From contig JALVXE010000030.1 in NCBI GenBank assembly GCA_027038385.1, positions 3,293 through 17,059 on the forward strand: a DNA stretch of 13,767 nucleotides, written 5' to 3'. The translations under genes were made by a program, and so were the position numbers. Shown in pieces: positions 6,967 to 13,767 of this stretch (positions are counted from its first letter, which is position 1; each line of letters starts with the position of its first letter). Under the pieces are notes generated by a model. It did no database searches. It saw only the letters and a program-made list of their open reading frames with translations, and was not told the origin of the DNA. The stretch is from Thermotogaceae bacterium (GTDB taxonomy: Bacteria; Thermotogota; Thermotogae; Thermotogales; Thermotogaceae).

Positions 6967-7210
6967 ATGAAGTTCTGGAACAGAGAAAAGGAGAAAAATT
7001 GGCTAAAGCATTATTTGTTGACGGAGCCAAACACGACCCTGTTTGTATACGACCTTAAATCGAGCAAGAGGATGTGTTGATGAAATCTTGATGAAAATCA
7101 TATTTGTAGAAGAGCTTGAGAAAATCTGATCTGCTTTCCTTCAGCTAAAGAGAACGATGAGGATTCAGAACAGACTTGATGAGAAGAAATCAGGTGAAAT
7201 CTTCGGATGA
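6967..7210 (+). pseudogene. Relic of an archaeal-type P-loop ATPase gene
   Basis: An ATG at 6967 opens a 37-codon frame: MKFWNREKEKNWLKHYLL then TEPNTTLFVYDLKSSKRMC, stop at 7078. This closely follows the N-terminus of the small archaeal-type ATPases (ATPase_2 family) found in many copies in Archaea and Thermotogae, where N-R-E-x-E-x-x-x-L is followed by TLFVYGPKSSGKT. Here the P-loop glycines are lost. In another frame, ILMKIIFVEELEKI (7085-7126) looks like the helix that normally follows the P-loop, then come further stops at 7127 and 7208. An 11/12-base tandem repeat (7077-7099) lies at the break. The gene is truncated to a remnant and cannot encode an ATPase. The downstream limit is uncertain, and the family call rests on memory of the consensus. 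Confidence 0.5.
7077..7099 (+). repeat. Tandem duplication TTGATGAAATC / TTGATGAAAATC
   Basis: Two adjacent copies, 7077-7087 (11 bases) and 7088-7099 (12 bases), differ by one A. The unit is not a multiple of three and sits at the point where the ATPase relic changes frame. Confidence 0.6.
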
Positions 7211-7223
7211 ATGATGTCTTCCA

Positions 7224-7251
7224 TTCTCACCGGTCAATGTTCTGATAAAAT
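7224..7251 (+). promoter_or_regulatory. Candidate promoter for the ruvB operon
   Basis: TTCTCA (7224-7229), 16 bases, then TAAAAT (7246-7251) with TG-A in front (extended -10). Transcription would begin near 7258, leaving a leader of about 12 bases that consists almost only of GGGTGAT (7259-7265) before the TTG at 7270. The TGATAAAATC core is identical to that ahead of tsaB. Confidence 0.45.
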
Positions 7252-7269
7252 CCAAAACGGGTGATGAGT

Positions 7270-8262
7270 TTGAGCAGAATAGTGGATCCTTCAGAAAAGG
7301 ATGACGTTGTCGTTCTTAGGCCGCAGACTCTTGATGAGTTTGTAGGTCAGGAGAACGTTAAGAAAAAGTTATCGATAGCCTTAAATGCTGCCAAAATGCG
7401 TGGTGAGCCGCTCGATCATGTGCTCCTCGTTGGGCCACCAGGCCTTGGAAAGACAACCCTTTCTCAGATAGTGGCGAATGAGCTGGGTGTCCAGATACAC
7501 ATAACGAGTGGACCTATACTGGAAAGACAGGGAGATTTGGCTTCGATCCTTACGAGTCTTGAGAGGGGCGACGTGCTTTTCATAGACGAGATACACAGGA
7601 TGTCAAGATCGGTGGAAGAGCTCCTCTATTCCGCAGTTGAGGACTTTCAGATCGACATAATGATAGGGAAGGGTGCTGGAGCGAGATCCGTCAGAATCCC
7701 GCTTCAACCCTTCACACTGATAGGTGCCACCACGAGGGCAGGGCTTTTAACTTCGCCTTTAAGAAGCAGATTCGGCATGATATTAGAGCTCGCTTTCTAC
7801 TCACCACAAGAGCTTGCGGAAATCGTCAAGAAAGCTTCGGAAAAGTTGGGTATATCTATAAGCGAAGATGCGGCCACAGAGATAGGAAAGAGATCGCGGG
7901 GAACCCCGAGGATAGCGCTGAGGCTTCTAAAGAGAGTCCGAGACGTGGCTACTGTCGAGAACCTGGATGTCATAGATTTGGAGGTGGTTGAGAAGACTAT
8001 GAGAATTTTGGAGATAGACGAGATTGGACTCGACTCAACCGATAGAAGGATAATAAAGACTATTATAGAGGTCTATGGAGGAGGTCCTGTTGGTTTAAAC
8101 GCTCTCGCCGCGACGCTTGGCATGGAACCCGATACGATAAGTGAGGTTTACGAGCCTTTCCTTCTTCAAGCTGGGCTGATAGCAAGGACGAGCAGAGGAA
8201 GAGTCGTCACAGATAGAGCCTATGAGCTCCTTGGATATGAAAAGCAGGAAAAACTCTTCTGA
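7270..8262 (+). CDS. ruvB: Holliday junction branch-migration helicase RuvB
   Basis: Hexameric AAA+ motor that drives Holliday-junction migration with RuvA and hands over to RuvC. Numbered from the most upstream in-frame GTG at 7261: LRPQTLDEFVGQ (19-30), Walker A GPPGLGKT (58-65), Walker B DVLFIDEIHR (104-113), sensor I IGATTRAG (154-161), arginine finger in SPLRSRFG (R170), sensor II GTPRIALRL (214-222), and the winged-helix DNA-binding domain with VYGGGPVGLNALA and DRAYELLGY to the end. Three starts are possible: GTG 7261, ATG 7264 and TTG 7270. TTG is preferred because GGGTGAT (7259-7265) sits four bases ahead of it, the spacing used by neighbours here; this gives 330 residues. ruvA and ruvC are not next to it. 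It leads the second plus-strand operon. Confidence 0.95.
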   Translation: MSRIVDPSEKDDVVVLRPQTLDEFVGQENVKKKLSIALNAAKMRGEPLDHVLLVGPPGLGKTTLSQIVANELGVQIHITSGPILERQGDLASILTSLERGDVLFIDEIHRMSRSVEELLYSAVEDFQIDIMIGKGAGARSVRIPLQPFTLIGATTRAGLLTSPLRSRFGMILELAFYSPQELAEIVKKASEKLGISISEDAATEIGKRSRGTPRIALRLLKRVRDVATVENLDVIDLEVVEKTMRILEIDEIGLDSTDRRIIKTIIEVYGGGPVGLNALAATLGMEPDTISEVYEPFLLQAGLIARTSRGRVVTDRAYELLGYEKQEKLF

Positions 8263-8275
8263 GGAGGTAATGTAG

Positions 8276-9700
8276 ATGGTTAGAACAAGATTCGCGCCGA
8301 GTCCTACGGGGTATCTTCACGTTGGTGGGGCAAGGACGGCCCTTTTCAATTGGCTCTTTACGAGAAAAGAGAGGGGAAAATTCATTCTGAGAATGGAAGA
8401 TACGGATCTTGAAAGGTCGAGTTCCGAATATGAGAGGCTGATAATGAATGCTATGAGATGGCTCGGCCTTCTGTGGGATGAGGGACCGGATATCGGGGGA
8501 GAGTATGGCCCATACAGACAGAGCGAGAGGAAAATCTCCGGTGTTTACGACAAACATGCAGGAGAGCTCATCGCCATGAAAAGAGCCGTATACGTCGTTT
8601 ACGACAAGGAAGATAGGAAAAAGGAGCTCTTTGAGACTTTCGATTATCCGGATGGATACGTTCAGAGAGGTCATGACGTGACGATCAAGTTCAAAATGCC
8701 GAAAGGTATAAAGATAAGGTTTCATGATCTTGCAAAAGGTGATATGGAGTTCTTATCTGACGATATAGGAGATTTCATAATGATGAAGTCGAACGGATTT
8801 CCAACTTACAACTTTGCCGTCGTGGTTGATGACCACCTGATGGAGATAACACACGTTTTTAGAGGGGATGATCACCTTTCGAACACTCCAAAGCAGCTTG
8901 CCATATATGAGAGTTTCGGCTGGAAACCGCCTGTTTTCATGCACATACCGCTGATACTTGGAAAGGACAAATCACCGCTGAGCAAAAGACACGGTGCTAC
9001 TTCTGTGGATCACTTCAGGCAGGAAGGGTATCTTCCGGAGGGGCTTTTGAACTACCTAGCTCTCCTTGGATGGCGAGTAGAAGAGGGAAAGGAGATATTC
9101 AACGTCTTTGAAAAGGTAGAGGAATTCGAAACTTCGCTGATATCCAACAAGAACGTCGTGTTTGACTACGAGAAACTGGAGTGGGTTAACGGGAAGCACC
9201 TCAGGATGATAGAGATAGAGAACCTCTGCTACAGGTTCAGAGATTATCTGATATATCTGAATATGAACGATTTCGTGGATCTCCTTGATAAGGACAAGCC
9301 GTATTCTATGGAAGTGATCGGGATATGCAGAGAGAAAGTCAACACGATGAAGCAGCTTCTCGATATAGCGACGCCGTTTTTCGTTGAAAATTACGAGTAC
9401 GAAGAAAGATACGTCGAGGACTATTTAAAGAAAGAGTTCGCCGCTCCAGTGATAGAGAAAGCCATCGAGATGTTTAAGAAGAACGAAGACTGGACGGTTG
9501 AAGGATGCGAGAAGGTGATGAGAAACCTAGCTGCTGAAAAGTTAGCCTCAAAAAAGAAGACCTTTCAAACGATAAGAGGTGCTATCCTTGGAAAGTTGGT
9601 CACACCGGGGCTATTCATTTCTTTGTCGGTACTCGGAAAAGGAAGGGTTTTGAGGAGGCTTGAGAGAACTCTAGAGCTAGCCAGGAGCGTGAAAGGTTGA
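8276..9700 (+). CDS. gltX: Glutamyl-tRNA synthetase (class I)
   Basis: Charges tRNA-Glu with glutamate; 474 residues, usual length. APSPTGYLHVGGARTALFNW (7-26) carries the HIGH-type motif, and LSKRHGATSVDHF (235-247) carries KMSKS. FRGDDHLSNTP (195-205) is the typical acceptor-side segment, and the helical anticodon-binding domain fills about 318-474. The zinc-binding cysteines seen in some bacterial enzymes are missing from the 105-135 region (AVYVVYDKEDRKK), as in Thermus-type enzymes. The residue before LSKRHG is Pro instead of the frequent Lys. Thermotoga species often have two GluRS copies, one acting on tRNA-Gln for the amidotransferase route; sequence alone does not tell which this is. 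The ATG has GAGGAGG nine bases ahead, and ruvB ends 13 bases upstream. Confidence 0.95.
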   Translation: MVRTRFAPSPTGYLHVGGARTALFNWLFTRKERGKFILRMEDTDLERSSSEYERLIMNAMRWLGLLWDEGPDIGGEYGPYRQSERKISGVYDKHAGELIAMKRAVYVVYDKEDRKKELFETFDYPDGYVQRGHDVTIKFKMPKGIKIRFHDLAKGDMEFLSDDIGDFIMMKSNGFPTYNFAVVVDDHLMEITHVFRGDDHLSNTPKQLAIYESFGWKPPVFMHIPLILGKDKSPLSKRHGATSVDHFRQEGYLPEGLLNYLALLGWRVEEGKEIFNVFEKVEEFETSLISNKNVVFDYEKLEWVNGKHLRMIEIENLCYRFRDYLIYLNMNDFVDLLDKDKPYSMEVIGICREKVNTMKQLLDIATPFFVENYEYEERYVEDYLKKEFAAPVIEKAIEMFKKNEDWTVEGCEKVMRNLAAEKLASKKKTFQTIRGAILGKLVTPGLFISLSVLGKGRVLRRLERTLELARSVKG

Positions 9701-10623
9701 TATCGATAGTGTACGGTCCCACAGCCGTTGGCAAGACGAAGCTGATGCTGAACGTATGCCAGGATCTAAACTGTGAGATAATCTCGATGGATTCCCGACA
9801 GATATACCGATACATGGATATAGGAACAGCAAAGCCAACGAAAGAAGAGCAGAGAATCGTTCCACACCACATGATAGATATTGTCGATCCTGATCAGTAT
9901 TACAACGCCTTTATGTACAGAAAAGACGCCATCGAAGTTGTGAAAAATTTGAAAGCTCAGGGAAAAATCCCGGTGTTCGTTGGAGGGACGGGGCTTTACG
10001 CTGAGGCACTCGTGAGGGGGATATTCGAGGGTGTTCCGGCGGATGAAAATATCAGAAAAGAGCTAAAAGAGCTCCACGAGAGAGACCCGGGAATCCTTAG
10101 AAAGATGCTCGAGGAGTTCGACCCGGAAGCTGCTAAGAGAATTCATCCAAATGATTTGAAGCGAACCATCAGAGCTCTCGAGGTTTACATGAAAACCGGA
10201 AAAAGAATTAGCGATCTTCAAAAGAAAGCAAAACCGGCCGGAAAGTTCAAGATGATAATTCTCCTGAGAGAGAGAAAGGAACTCTATGATAGGATAAACC
10301 ACAGGGTTGAAGGGATGATAAAAGATGGACTCGTTGATGAGACAAGAATGCTCTTGGAGATGGGATATTCACGGAATCTCAACTCGATGAACACAATCGG
10401 CTACAAGGAAACGATAGATTTTCTCGATGGAAAATACGATTTTCAGCATTACTTGCACGTTCTCAAAAGAAACACAAGACACTTCGCGAGAAGACAGATA
10501 ATATGGTCTAAAAGATACGAGGACGCGATCAGGATAAACTTGACTTTCGAAAAAGATCCGATCTCCACATTGAAAAAGCTCATAGAGAAAGCTATATGTG
10601 AAGAGGAGGCTATATCTGAGTGA
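9697..10623 (+). CDS. miaA: tRNA dimethylallyltransferase MiaA
   Basis: Adds dimethylallyl to N6 of A37 in tRNAs reading UNN codons, the first step toward ms2i6A. At 308 residues it has normal length. Seen: Walker A GPTAVGKT (7-14), DSRQIYRYMDIGTAKP (32-47), HHMIDIVDPDQYYNA (57-71), VGGTGLYAEALVRG (95-108), NDLKRTIRALEVY (152-164), TIGYKE (233-238) and NTRHFARRQIIWSKR (259-273). The start is a TTG whose last two bases overlap the gltX stop (TTGA), with AGGAG nine bases upstream; no ATG occurs near the conserved N-terminus, so the TTG is compelling. It is not followed by hfq, its common neighbour in many bacteria; a DUF368 gene overlaps its end by four bases. Confidence 0.95.
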   Translation: MISIVYGPTAVGKTKLMLNVCQDLNCEIISMDSRQIYRYMDIGTAKPTKEEQRIVPHHMIDIVDPDQYYNAFMYRKDAIEVVKNLKAQGKIPVFVGGTGLYAEALVRGIFEGVPADENIRKELKELHERDPGILRKMLEEFDPEAAKRIHPNDLKRTIRALEVYMKTGKRISDLQKKAKPAGKFKMIILLRERKELYDRINHRVEGMIKDGLVDETRMLLEMGYSRNLNSMNTIGYKETIDFLDGKYDFQHYLHVLKRNTRHFARRQIIWSKRYEDAIRINLTFEKDPISTLKKLIEKAICEEEAISE

Positions 10624-11363
10624 GGGATCTTATACTTGGGCTAGTCATGGGGGTTGCAAACGTACTTCCTGGTATAAGCGGCGGGACGATAGCGTTCGTT
10701 TCCGGCAGGTACTCGGAGATCATCAAAGCGCTGGCTTCTCTTTTGAAACTGAGAGCGAGACGTGAAGAGATATGGCTTCTCGTCAAGATCGGTCTTGGAG
10801 CTCTCATATCCATAGTGACTCTGTCAAAATTCATAGATGAGCTCTACCGCAGCTTTCCTGTGAAAACATCGTCTTTTTTTGCGGGCTTAATAGCTGGAGG
10901 ACTTTTCTTCCTTTGGAAAAGCGTGAAGTTCAACTTTAAGGCATCTCTGATGATGGCTGCAGGTGCTCTATCGATGATGGGAATATCTCTTCTGCCGAAG
11001 GGAGAACTTTCTGGAAATCTCTGGATACTCGTCGGCGGGTTCATCGCCGGCGGGGCGATGATACTCCCAGGGATCAGTGGTTCATCAATGCTTGTCATAC
11101 TCGGAATATATGATGATGCGGTTGGAGCTGTTGCAGAGATGAAATTCAAAGTTCTCACAATCCTCGGCGCTGGAGCTGCTCTCGGGATATTCGTCGTATC
11201 GATGCTCATGAAGAAGCTCGTCGAGAAATGGGAAAACGAGACGATATCCTTTTTATACGGTCTGACCCTTACAGGCCTTTTCTACATCGTCTCAGTGAAT
11301 TCTTCCATAACTTTCCTGACTCTCGGGTTTTTGAGTATGATATCCCTTGAAAAGATGATGTGA
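10620..11363 (+). CDS. DUF368 membrane protein, polyprenyl-phosphate translocase (PopT) type
   Basis: Polytopic inner-membrane protein of 247 residues. Its family (DUF368, also called PopT) has been implicated in returning undecaprenyl phosphate across the membrane after cell-wall precursor release, alongside DedA-type UptA proteins. Two copies of the hallmark re-entrant motif are visible: ANVLPGISGGTIAFVSGRY (13-31) and AMILPGISGSSMLVILGIY (146-164), the inverted-repeat arrangement of the family. Hydrophobic segments lie at about 5-27, 52-70, 85-99, 108-124, 135-162, 178-196 and 207-242. The family call is secure; the lipid substrate is taken from studied relatives. The protein is near the short end of the family. 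The GTG start overlaps the miaA stop (GTGA), so expression probably follows miaA. The next gene is an amino-acid racemase. Confidence 0.88.
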   Translation: MRDLILGLVMGVANVLPGISGGTIAFVSGRYSEIIKALASLLKLRARREEIWLLVKIGLGALISIVTLSKFIDELYRSFPVKTSSFFAGLIAGGLFFLWKSVKFNFKASLMMAAGALSMMGISLLPKGELSGNLWILVGGFIAGGAMILPGISGSSMLVILGIYDDAVGAVAEMKFKVLTILGAGAALGIFVVSMLMKKLVEKWENETISFLYGLTLTGLFYIVSVNSSITFLTLGFLSMISLEKMM

Positions 11364-11379
11364 CCTTGGGGGTGATTTC

Positions 11380-12420
11380 GTGTTCCCTCGCATGATCATA
11401 GATCTGTCAAAGATAAGAAGAAACTCTGAGAAATTGGTTGAGGAACTGAATAGGAGAGGAATAGACATGGTGGGTGTGACGAAACTCTTCATGGGGGAGC
11501 CACTACTCGCCCGAGCGTATCTAGAATCCGGTGCAAAGATACTGGCAGATTCAAGACATGAAAACATAATCAGAATGAAGACCGCTGGTATAGACGGGCC
11601 TTTCATGATTATAAGAATCCCGCCACTGTCACACATCCCGATGCTCAAAGAAAACGTGGAGTACTACCTCGTATCGGAACCAGAAGTCGCGTTGAGAATA
11701 GACGAGGAAGTTAGGAAGGCAAAGCTCATATACATGGTGGACGTTGGAGACCTGAGAGAGGGTGTGATGTACTATGAAGCCGCAGAGGAGATTGAAAAGG
11801 TAAAAAGATCTCTGAAGAGCGCTTCGATAATCGGAGTTGGAACGAATGTAGGGTGTTTTGGCGGAGTTCTTCCAACAAAGGAAAACTTAGAGAGAATAGT
11901 CAACGTTGCAAAGGCGGTTGATGCACAGATTATATCGGTTGGAGGAACGGTGTATCTCACGTCATTAGAGAAGGGAGAACTCCCAAAAGAGATCAACCAG
12001 ATGAGAATCGGTGAAGCCGCACTTCTTGGAACAGATGTCACGGGAAACAGAGAAATTCCATACCTTGAACAAGGAACCGTGATACTAGAAGCCGAGATAA
12101 TCGAGCTCAAGACGAAGCCATCTGTTCCAGAAGGACCTATCGGATACGATTCAATGGGAAGAAAGCCGGTCTTTGAGGATAAGGGGAAACGCTTAAGAGC
12201 TATTATCGCCGCTGGTGAGCAAGATATAAATCCAGATGGACTGATACCGCTCGATGATGGAGCTGAGGTGATACACTCGTCGAGTGATCACACGATAGTC
12301 GACGTAACGGAGGTTCAAAGGCCTCTCAAAGTTGGAGATGTGCTGAGGTTTCGGATGAATTACTCTGCAACACTCAGAGCCATGACTTCTCCGTACGTGG
12401 AAAAGGTGTGGCTTAAATGA
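11380..12420 (+). CDS. PLP-dependent amino-acid racemase, ornithine/alanine racemase-like (fold-type III)
   Basis: 346-residue enzyme of the alanine racemase N-terminal-fold group closest to ornithine racemase and YhfX. The PLP lysine is K35 in VGVTKLFMGEP. Also seen are YMVDVGDLREGV (118-129), GVGTNVGCFGG (152-162), SVGGTVYLTS (186-195), MRIGEAALLGTD (208-219), SSDHTIVDV (301-309) and the C-terminal LRFRMNYSATLRAMTSPYV (322-340). It interconverts L- and D- forms of an amino acid. The substrate is not readable here: ornithine, lysine, alanine or serine are possible. Thermotoga peptidoglycan contains D-lysine and a lysine racemase is known there, so a wall-related role is reasonable. The GTG start has GGGGGTGAT three bases ahead. 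It ends in an ATGA overlap with the kinase gene. Confidence 0.85.
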   Translation: MFPRMIIDLSKIRRNSEKLVEELNRRGIDMVGVTKLFMGEPLLARAYLESGAKILADSRHENIIRMKTAGIDGPFMIIRIPPLSHIPMLKENVEYYLVSEPEVALRIDEEVRKAKLIYMVDVGDLREGVMYYEAAEEIEKVKRSLKSASIIGVGTNVGCFGGVLPTKENLERIVNVAKAVDAQIISVGGTVYLTSLEKGELPKEINQMRIGEAALLGTDVTGNREIPYLEQGTVILEAEIIELKTKPSVPEGPIGYDSMGRKPVFEDKGKRLRAIIAAGEQDINPDGLIPLDDGAEVIHSSSDHTIVDVTEVQRPLKVGDVLRFRMNYSATLRAMTSPYVEKVWLK

Positions 12421-13643
12421 GATCTGACGCTTTAAAGATAGTTGAAAACGTTATAAAGGAGCTCAATCCATCGAAAGTTCTCAAGGAGTACCTCGAGAAA
12501 ATAGATTTGCCGGAGAACTTGTACGTTGTCGCTGTTGGAAAAGCCGCATGGGATATGGCGAAAACTGCGAAAGATTACTTGAATGGAAGGATATCTTCCG
12601 GGTTTGTTCTGACAAAACACGGTCACTCGAAAGGTCTTATTCCAGGTTTTAAGATCAGGGAAGCGTCGCATCCTGTTCCGGATGAGTCGAGCGTTAGAGC
12701 TTCTGAAAAGCTTCTGGAATTTTTGAGATCCATAAGTGGTAATGTTCTCTTCCTTCTCTCAGGCGGAGCCTCCTCTCTTTTTGAAATTCCAGAAGAGGGA
12801 TTATCTGTAGAAGATATCTCTGAAACGACTTCCAAACTCCTAAAAAGCGGCGCGGACATATACGAGCTGAACGCCGTTAGAAAGAGAATTTCTAAGGTAA
12901 AGGGTGGAAAATTGGCGAGAATGTTCAGGAATCTGAAATTCACTGAACTGATCATCTCAGACGTCATCGGAGATAGAGTGGACGTGATAGGATCGGGACC
13001 TCTTCACGAAGACGAGTCATCTCCAGAATTTGCCATGGAGGTTGCCAAGAAATACGGCTTGCCGGAGAAAGTTCAGAAGTTCATGGATCAAGATCTATCT
13101 GGAAAAATTGAAAATGTCTCTTTCAAAATAATATCGAATGTTGAGAGAGCGTGCGAGGTCGCTAAAGCATCTGCAAAAGAACTGGGATATGACGCTAAAA
13201 TTCTTGGATGCTCTTTCGACGGTGAAGCAAGAGAGCTTGGAAGATTCCTGGGAAAGGTAGCAAAAGAAATAGTAGAGAGAAACAGACCTTTCGAAAGACC
13301 GTGTGCTATGATACTTGGCGGAGAGACTACGGTAACCGTTAAAGGGGATGGAAAAGGCGGAAGAAATCAAGAGCTTGCACTTTCCGCCGCGCTGGAGATA
13401 TATTCTGTTCCAGGGGTGATCATTGTAGCTTTTGGGACGGACGGAACTGACGGCCCAACGGACGTAGCTGGAGCGATAGTCGATGGTGAAAGCGTGGAAA
13501 GGATGAAAGAATCCGGAGTAGATCCCAAAGAATACCTTGAGAGAAACGATTCTTACAATGCATTGAAAGCATCTGGGGATCTTTTAAAAACAGGACCAAC
13601 TGGAACGAATGTGAACGACATATACTTCGCTCTTTGCAGGTAG
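12417..13643 (+). CDS. Glycerate 2-kinase (MOFRL family)
   Basis: Phosphorylates D-glycerate with ATP to 2-phosphoglycerate, feeding serine or glyoxylate breakdown products into glycolysis; soluble, 408 residues, matching the Thermotoga maritima enzyme class. N-terminal glycerate-kinase domain: AVGKAAWDMA (39-48, with Lys42), HPVPDE (85-90), LSGGASSL (114-121), NAVRKRISKVKGGKLA (152-167), SDVIGD...IGSGP (181-195). C-terminal MOFRL domain: GGETTV (301-306), GKGGRNQELALSAA (312-325), FGTDGTDGPTDVAGAIVD (339-356), TGPTGTNVNDIYFAL (392-406). The older misannotation of this family as hydroxypyruvate reductase should be avoided. The ATG overlaps the racemase stop, so the two are translationally coupled; hydroxypyruvate reductase and a serine aminotransferase are not in view. 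Confidence 0.93.
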   Translation: MRSDALKIVENVIKELNPSKVLKEYLEKIDLPENLYVVAVGKAAWDMAKTAKDYLNGRISSGFVLTKHGHSKGLIPGFKIREASHPVPDESSVRASEKLLEFLRSISGNVLFLLSGGASSLFEIPEEGLSVEDISETTSKLLKSGADIYELNAVRKRISKVKGGKLARMFRNLKFTELIISDVIGDRVDVIGSGPLHEDESSPEFAMEVAKKYGLPEKVQKFMDQDLSGKIENVSFKIISNVERACEVAKASAKELGYDAKILGCSFDGEARELGRFLGKVAKEIVERNRPFERPCAMILGGETTVTVKGDGKGGRNQELALSAALEIYSVPGVIIVAFGTDGTDGPTDVAGAIVDGESVERMKESGVDPKEYLERNDSYNALKASGDLLKTGPTGTNVNDIYFALCR

Positions 13644-13652
13644 GTGGTTTAT

Positions 13653-13767
13653 GTGAGATGGCTGGGATTTTTGGGACTAGTCAGCTACTGGATATTCACA
13701 TTCGCAGCGATCAGAATAAATTCGGGTTGGTTCGATCTTTCCAGACACACGTACAGCAAGCTCGGAA
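13653..13767 (+). CDS. DUF998-like membrane protein, N-terminal fragment (cut by window edge)
   Basis: Only the first 38 codons are present. A GTG at 13653, six bases after AGGTGG, opens VRWLGFLGLVSYWIFTFAAI, a hydrophobic segment, followed by WFDLSRHTYSKLG. A first helix followed by a W-F-x-x-x-x-x-x-x-S-x-L-G pattern is what DUF998 integral membrane proteins show at their N-terminus (usually WFS...ALSDLG). A GTG at 13644 is an alternative start. It begins 9 bases after the glycerate kinase stop, so it likely belongs to the same operon. Function unknown; the family call is tentative because most of the gene is outside the window. Confidence 0.6.
   Translation, partial: MRWLGFLGLVSYWIFTFAAIRINSGWFDLSRHTYSKLG

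Noticed and set aside
7130..7245. Possible small RNA or small protein in the remainder of the gap before ruvB
   Set aside because: All three plus-strand frames are broken by stops, there is no convincing hairpin with a T-run, and the text looks like decayed coding sequence.

Overview
The window looks like chromosomal DNA from a thermophilic or anaerobic bacterium of the Thermotogota. The basis is the codon style (AGA/AGG arginine and ATA isoleucine dominate), strong GGAGGTGAT-type ribosome binding sites with many GTG/TTG starts, tightly packed co-directional genes, and proteins that read like Thermotoga/Kosmotoga homologues (RuvB, MOFRL-type glycerate kinase, TsaB, MiaA). The assignment is an inference from reading alone. 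No prophage, IS element, CRISPR array, tRNA or rRNA was seen.

Layout. (1) 1-1144, minus strand: the 5' part of ligA (NAD+-dependent DNA ligase, cut by the window edge), preceded 4 bases upstream by udk (uridine kinase). (2) 1145-1210: a very short divergent promoter region with a 6+3+6 palindrome. (3) 1211-6912, plus strand: tsaB (tRNA t6A synthesis), an MFS transporter of the sugar/GPH-SLC45 type with an unusual external insert, then a three-gene molybdenum hydroxylase operon (FAD, 2x[2Fe-2S] and molybdopterin subunits, xanthine dehydrogenase-like), closed by a clear intrinsic terminator. (4) 6941-7258: a gap holding the remains of an archaeal-type P-loop ATPase gene and then a promoter. (5) 7270-13767, plus strand: a long, probably single transcription unit of ruvB, gltX, miaA, a DUF368 (polyprenyl-phosphate flippase type) gene, a fold-type III PLP racemase of the ornithine racemase type, glycerate 2-kinase, and the start of a DUF998-like membrane protein.

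How the genes fit together. The molybdenum hydroxylase is a complete electron-transfer unit (Mo-pterin to two Fe-S clusters to FAD). It keeps the Glu/Arg pair that binds purines in xanthine dehydrogenases, but no cofactor-maturation gene lies next to it. In the second operon, recombination (ruvB) and translation genes (gltX, miaA) are joined by 3-4 base stop/start overlaps or short gaps to an envelope-related pair: a lipid-carrier transporter next to an amino-acid racemase. Thermotoga peptidoglycan is known to contain D-lysine, so the pair may serve wall synthesis. The most interesting items are the isolated Mo-hydroxylase operon, the DUF368-racemase pair, the ATPase relic broken at an 11-base tandem duplication, and a shared TGATAAAATC promoter element sitting unusually close to two start codons. 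I did not find a clear candidate for a wholly new system.
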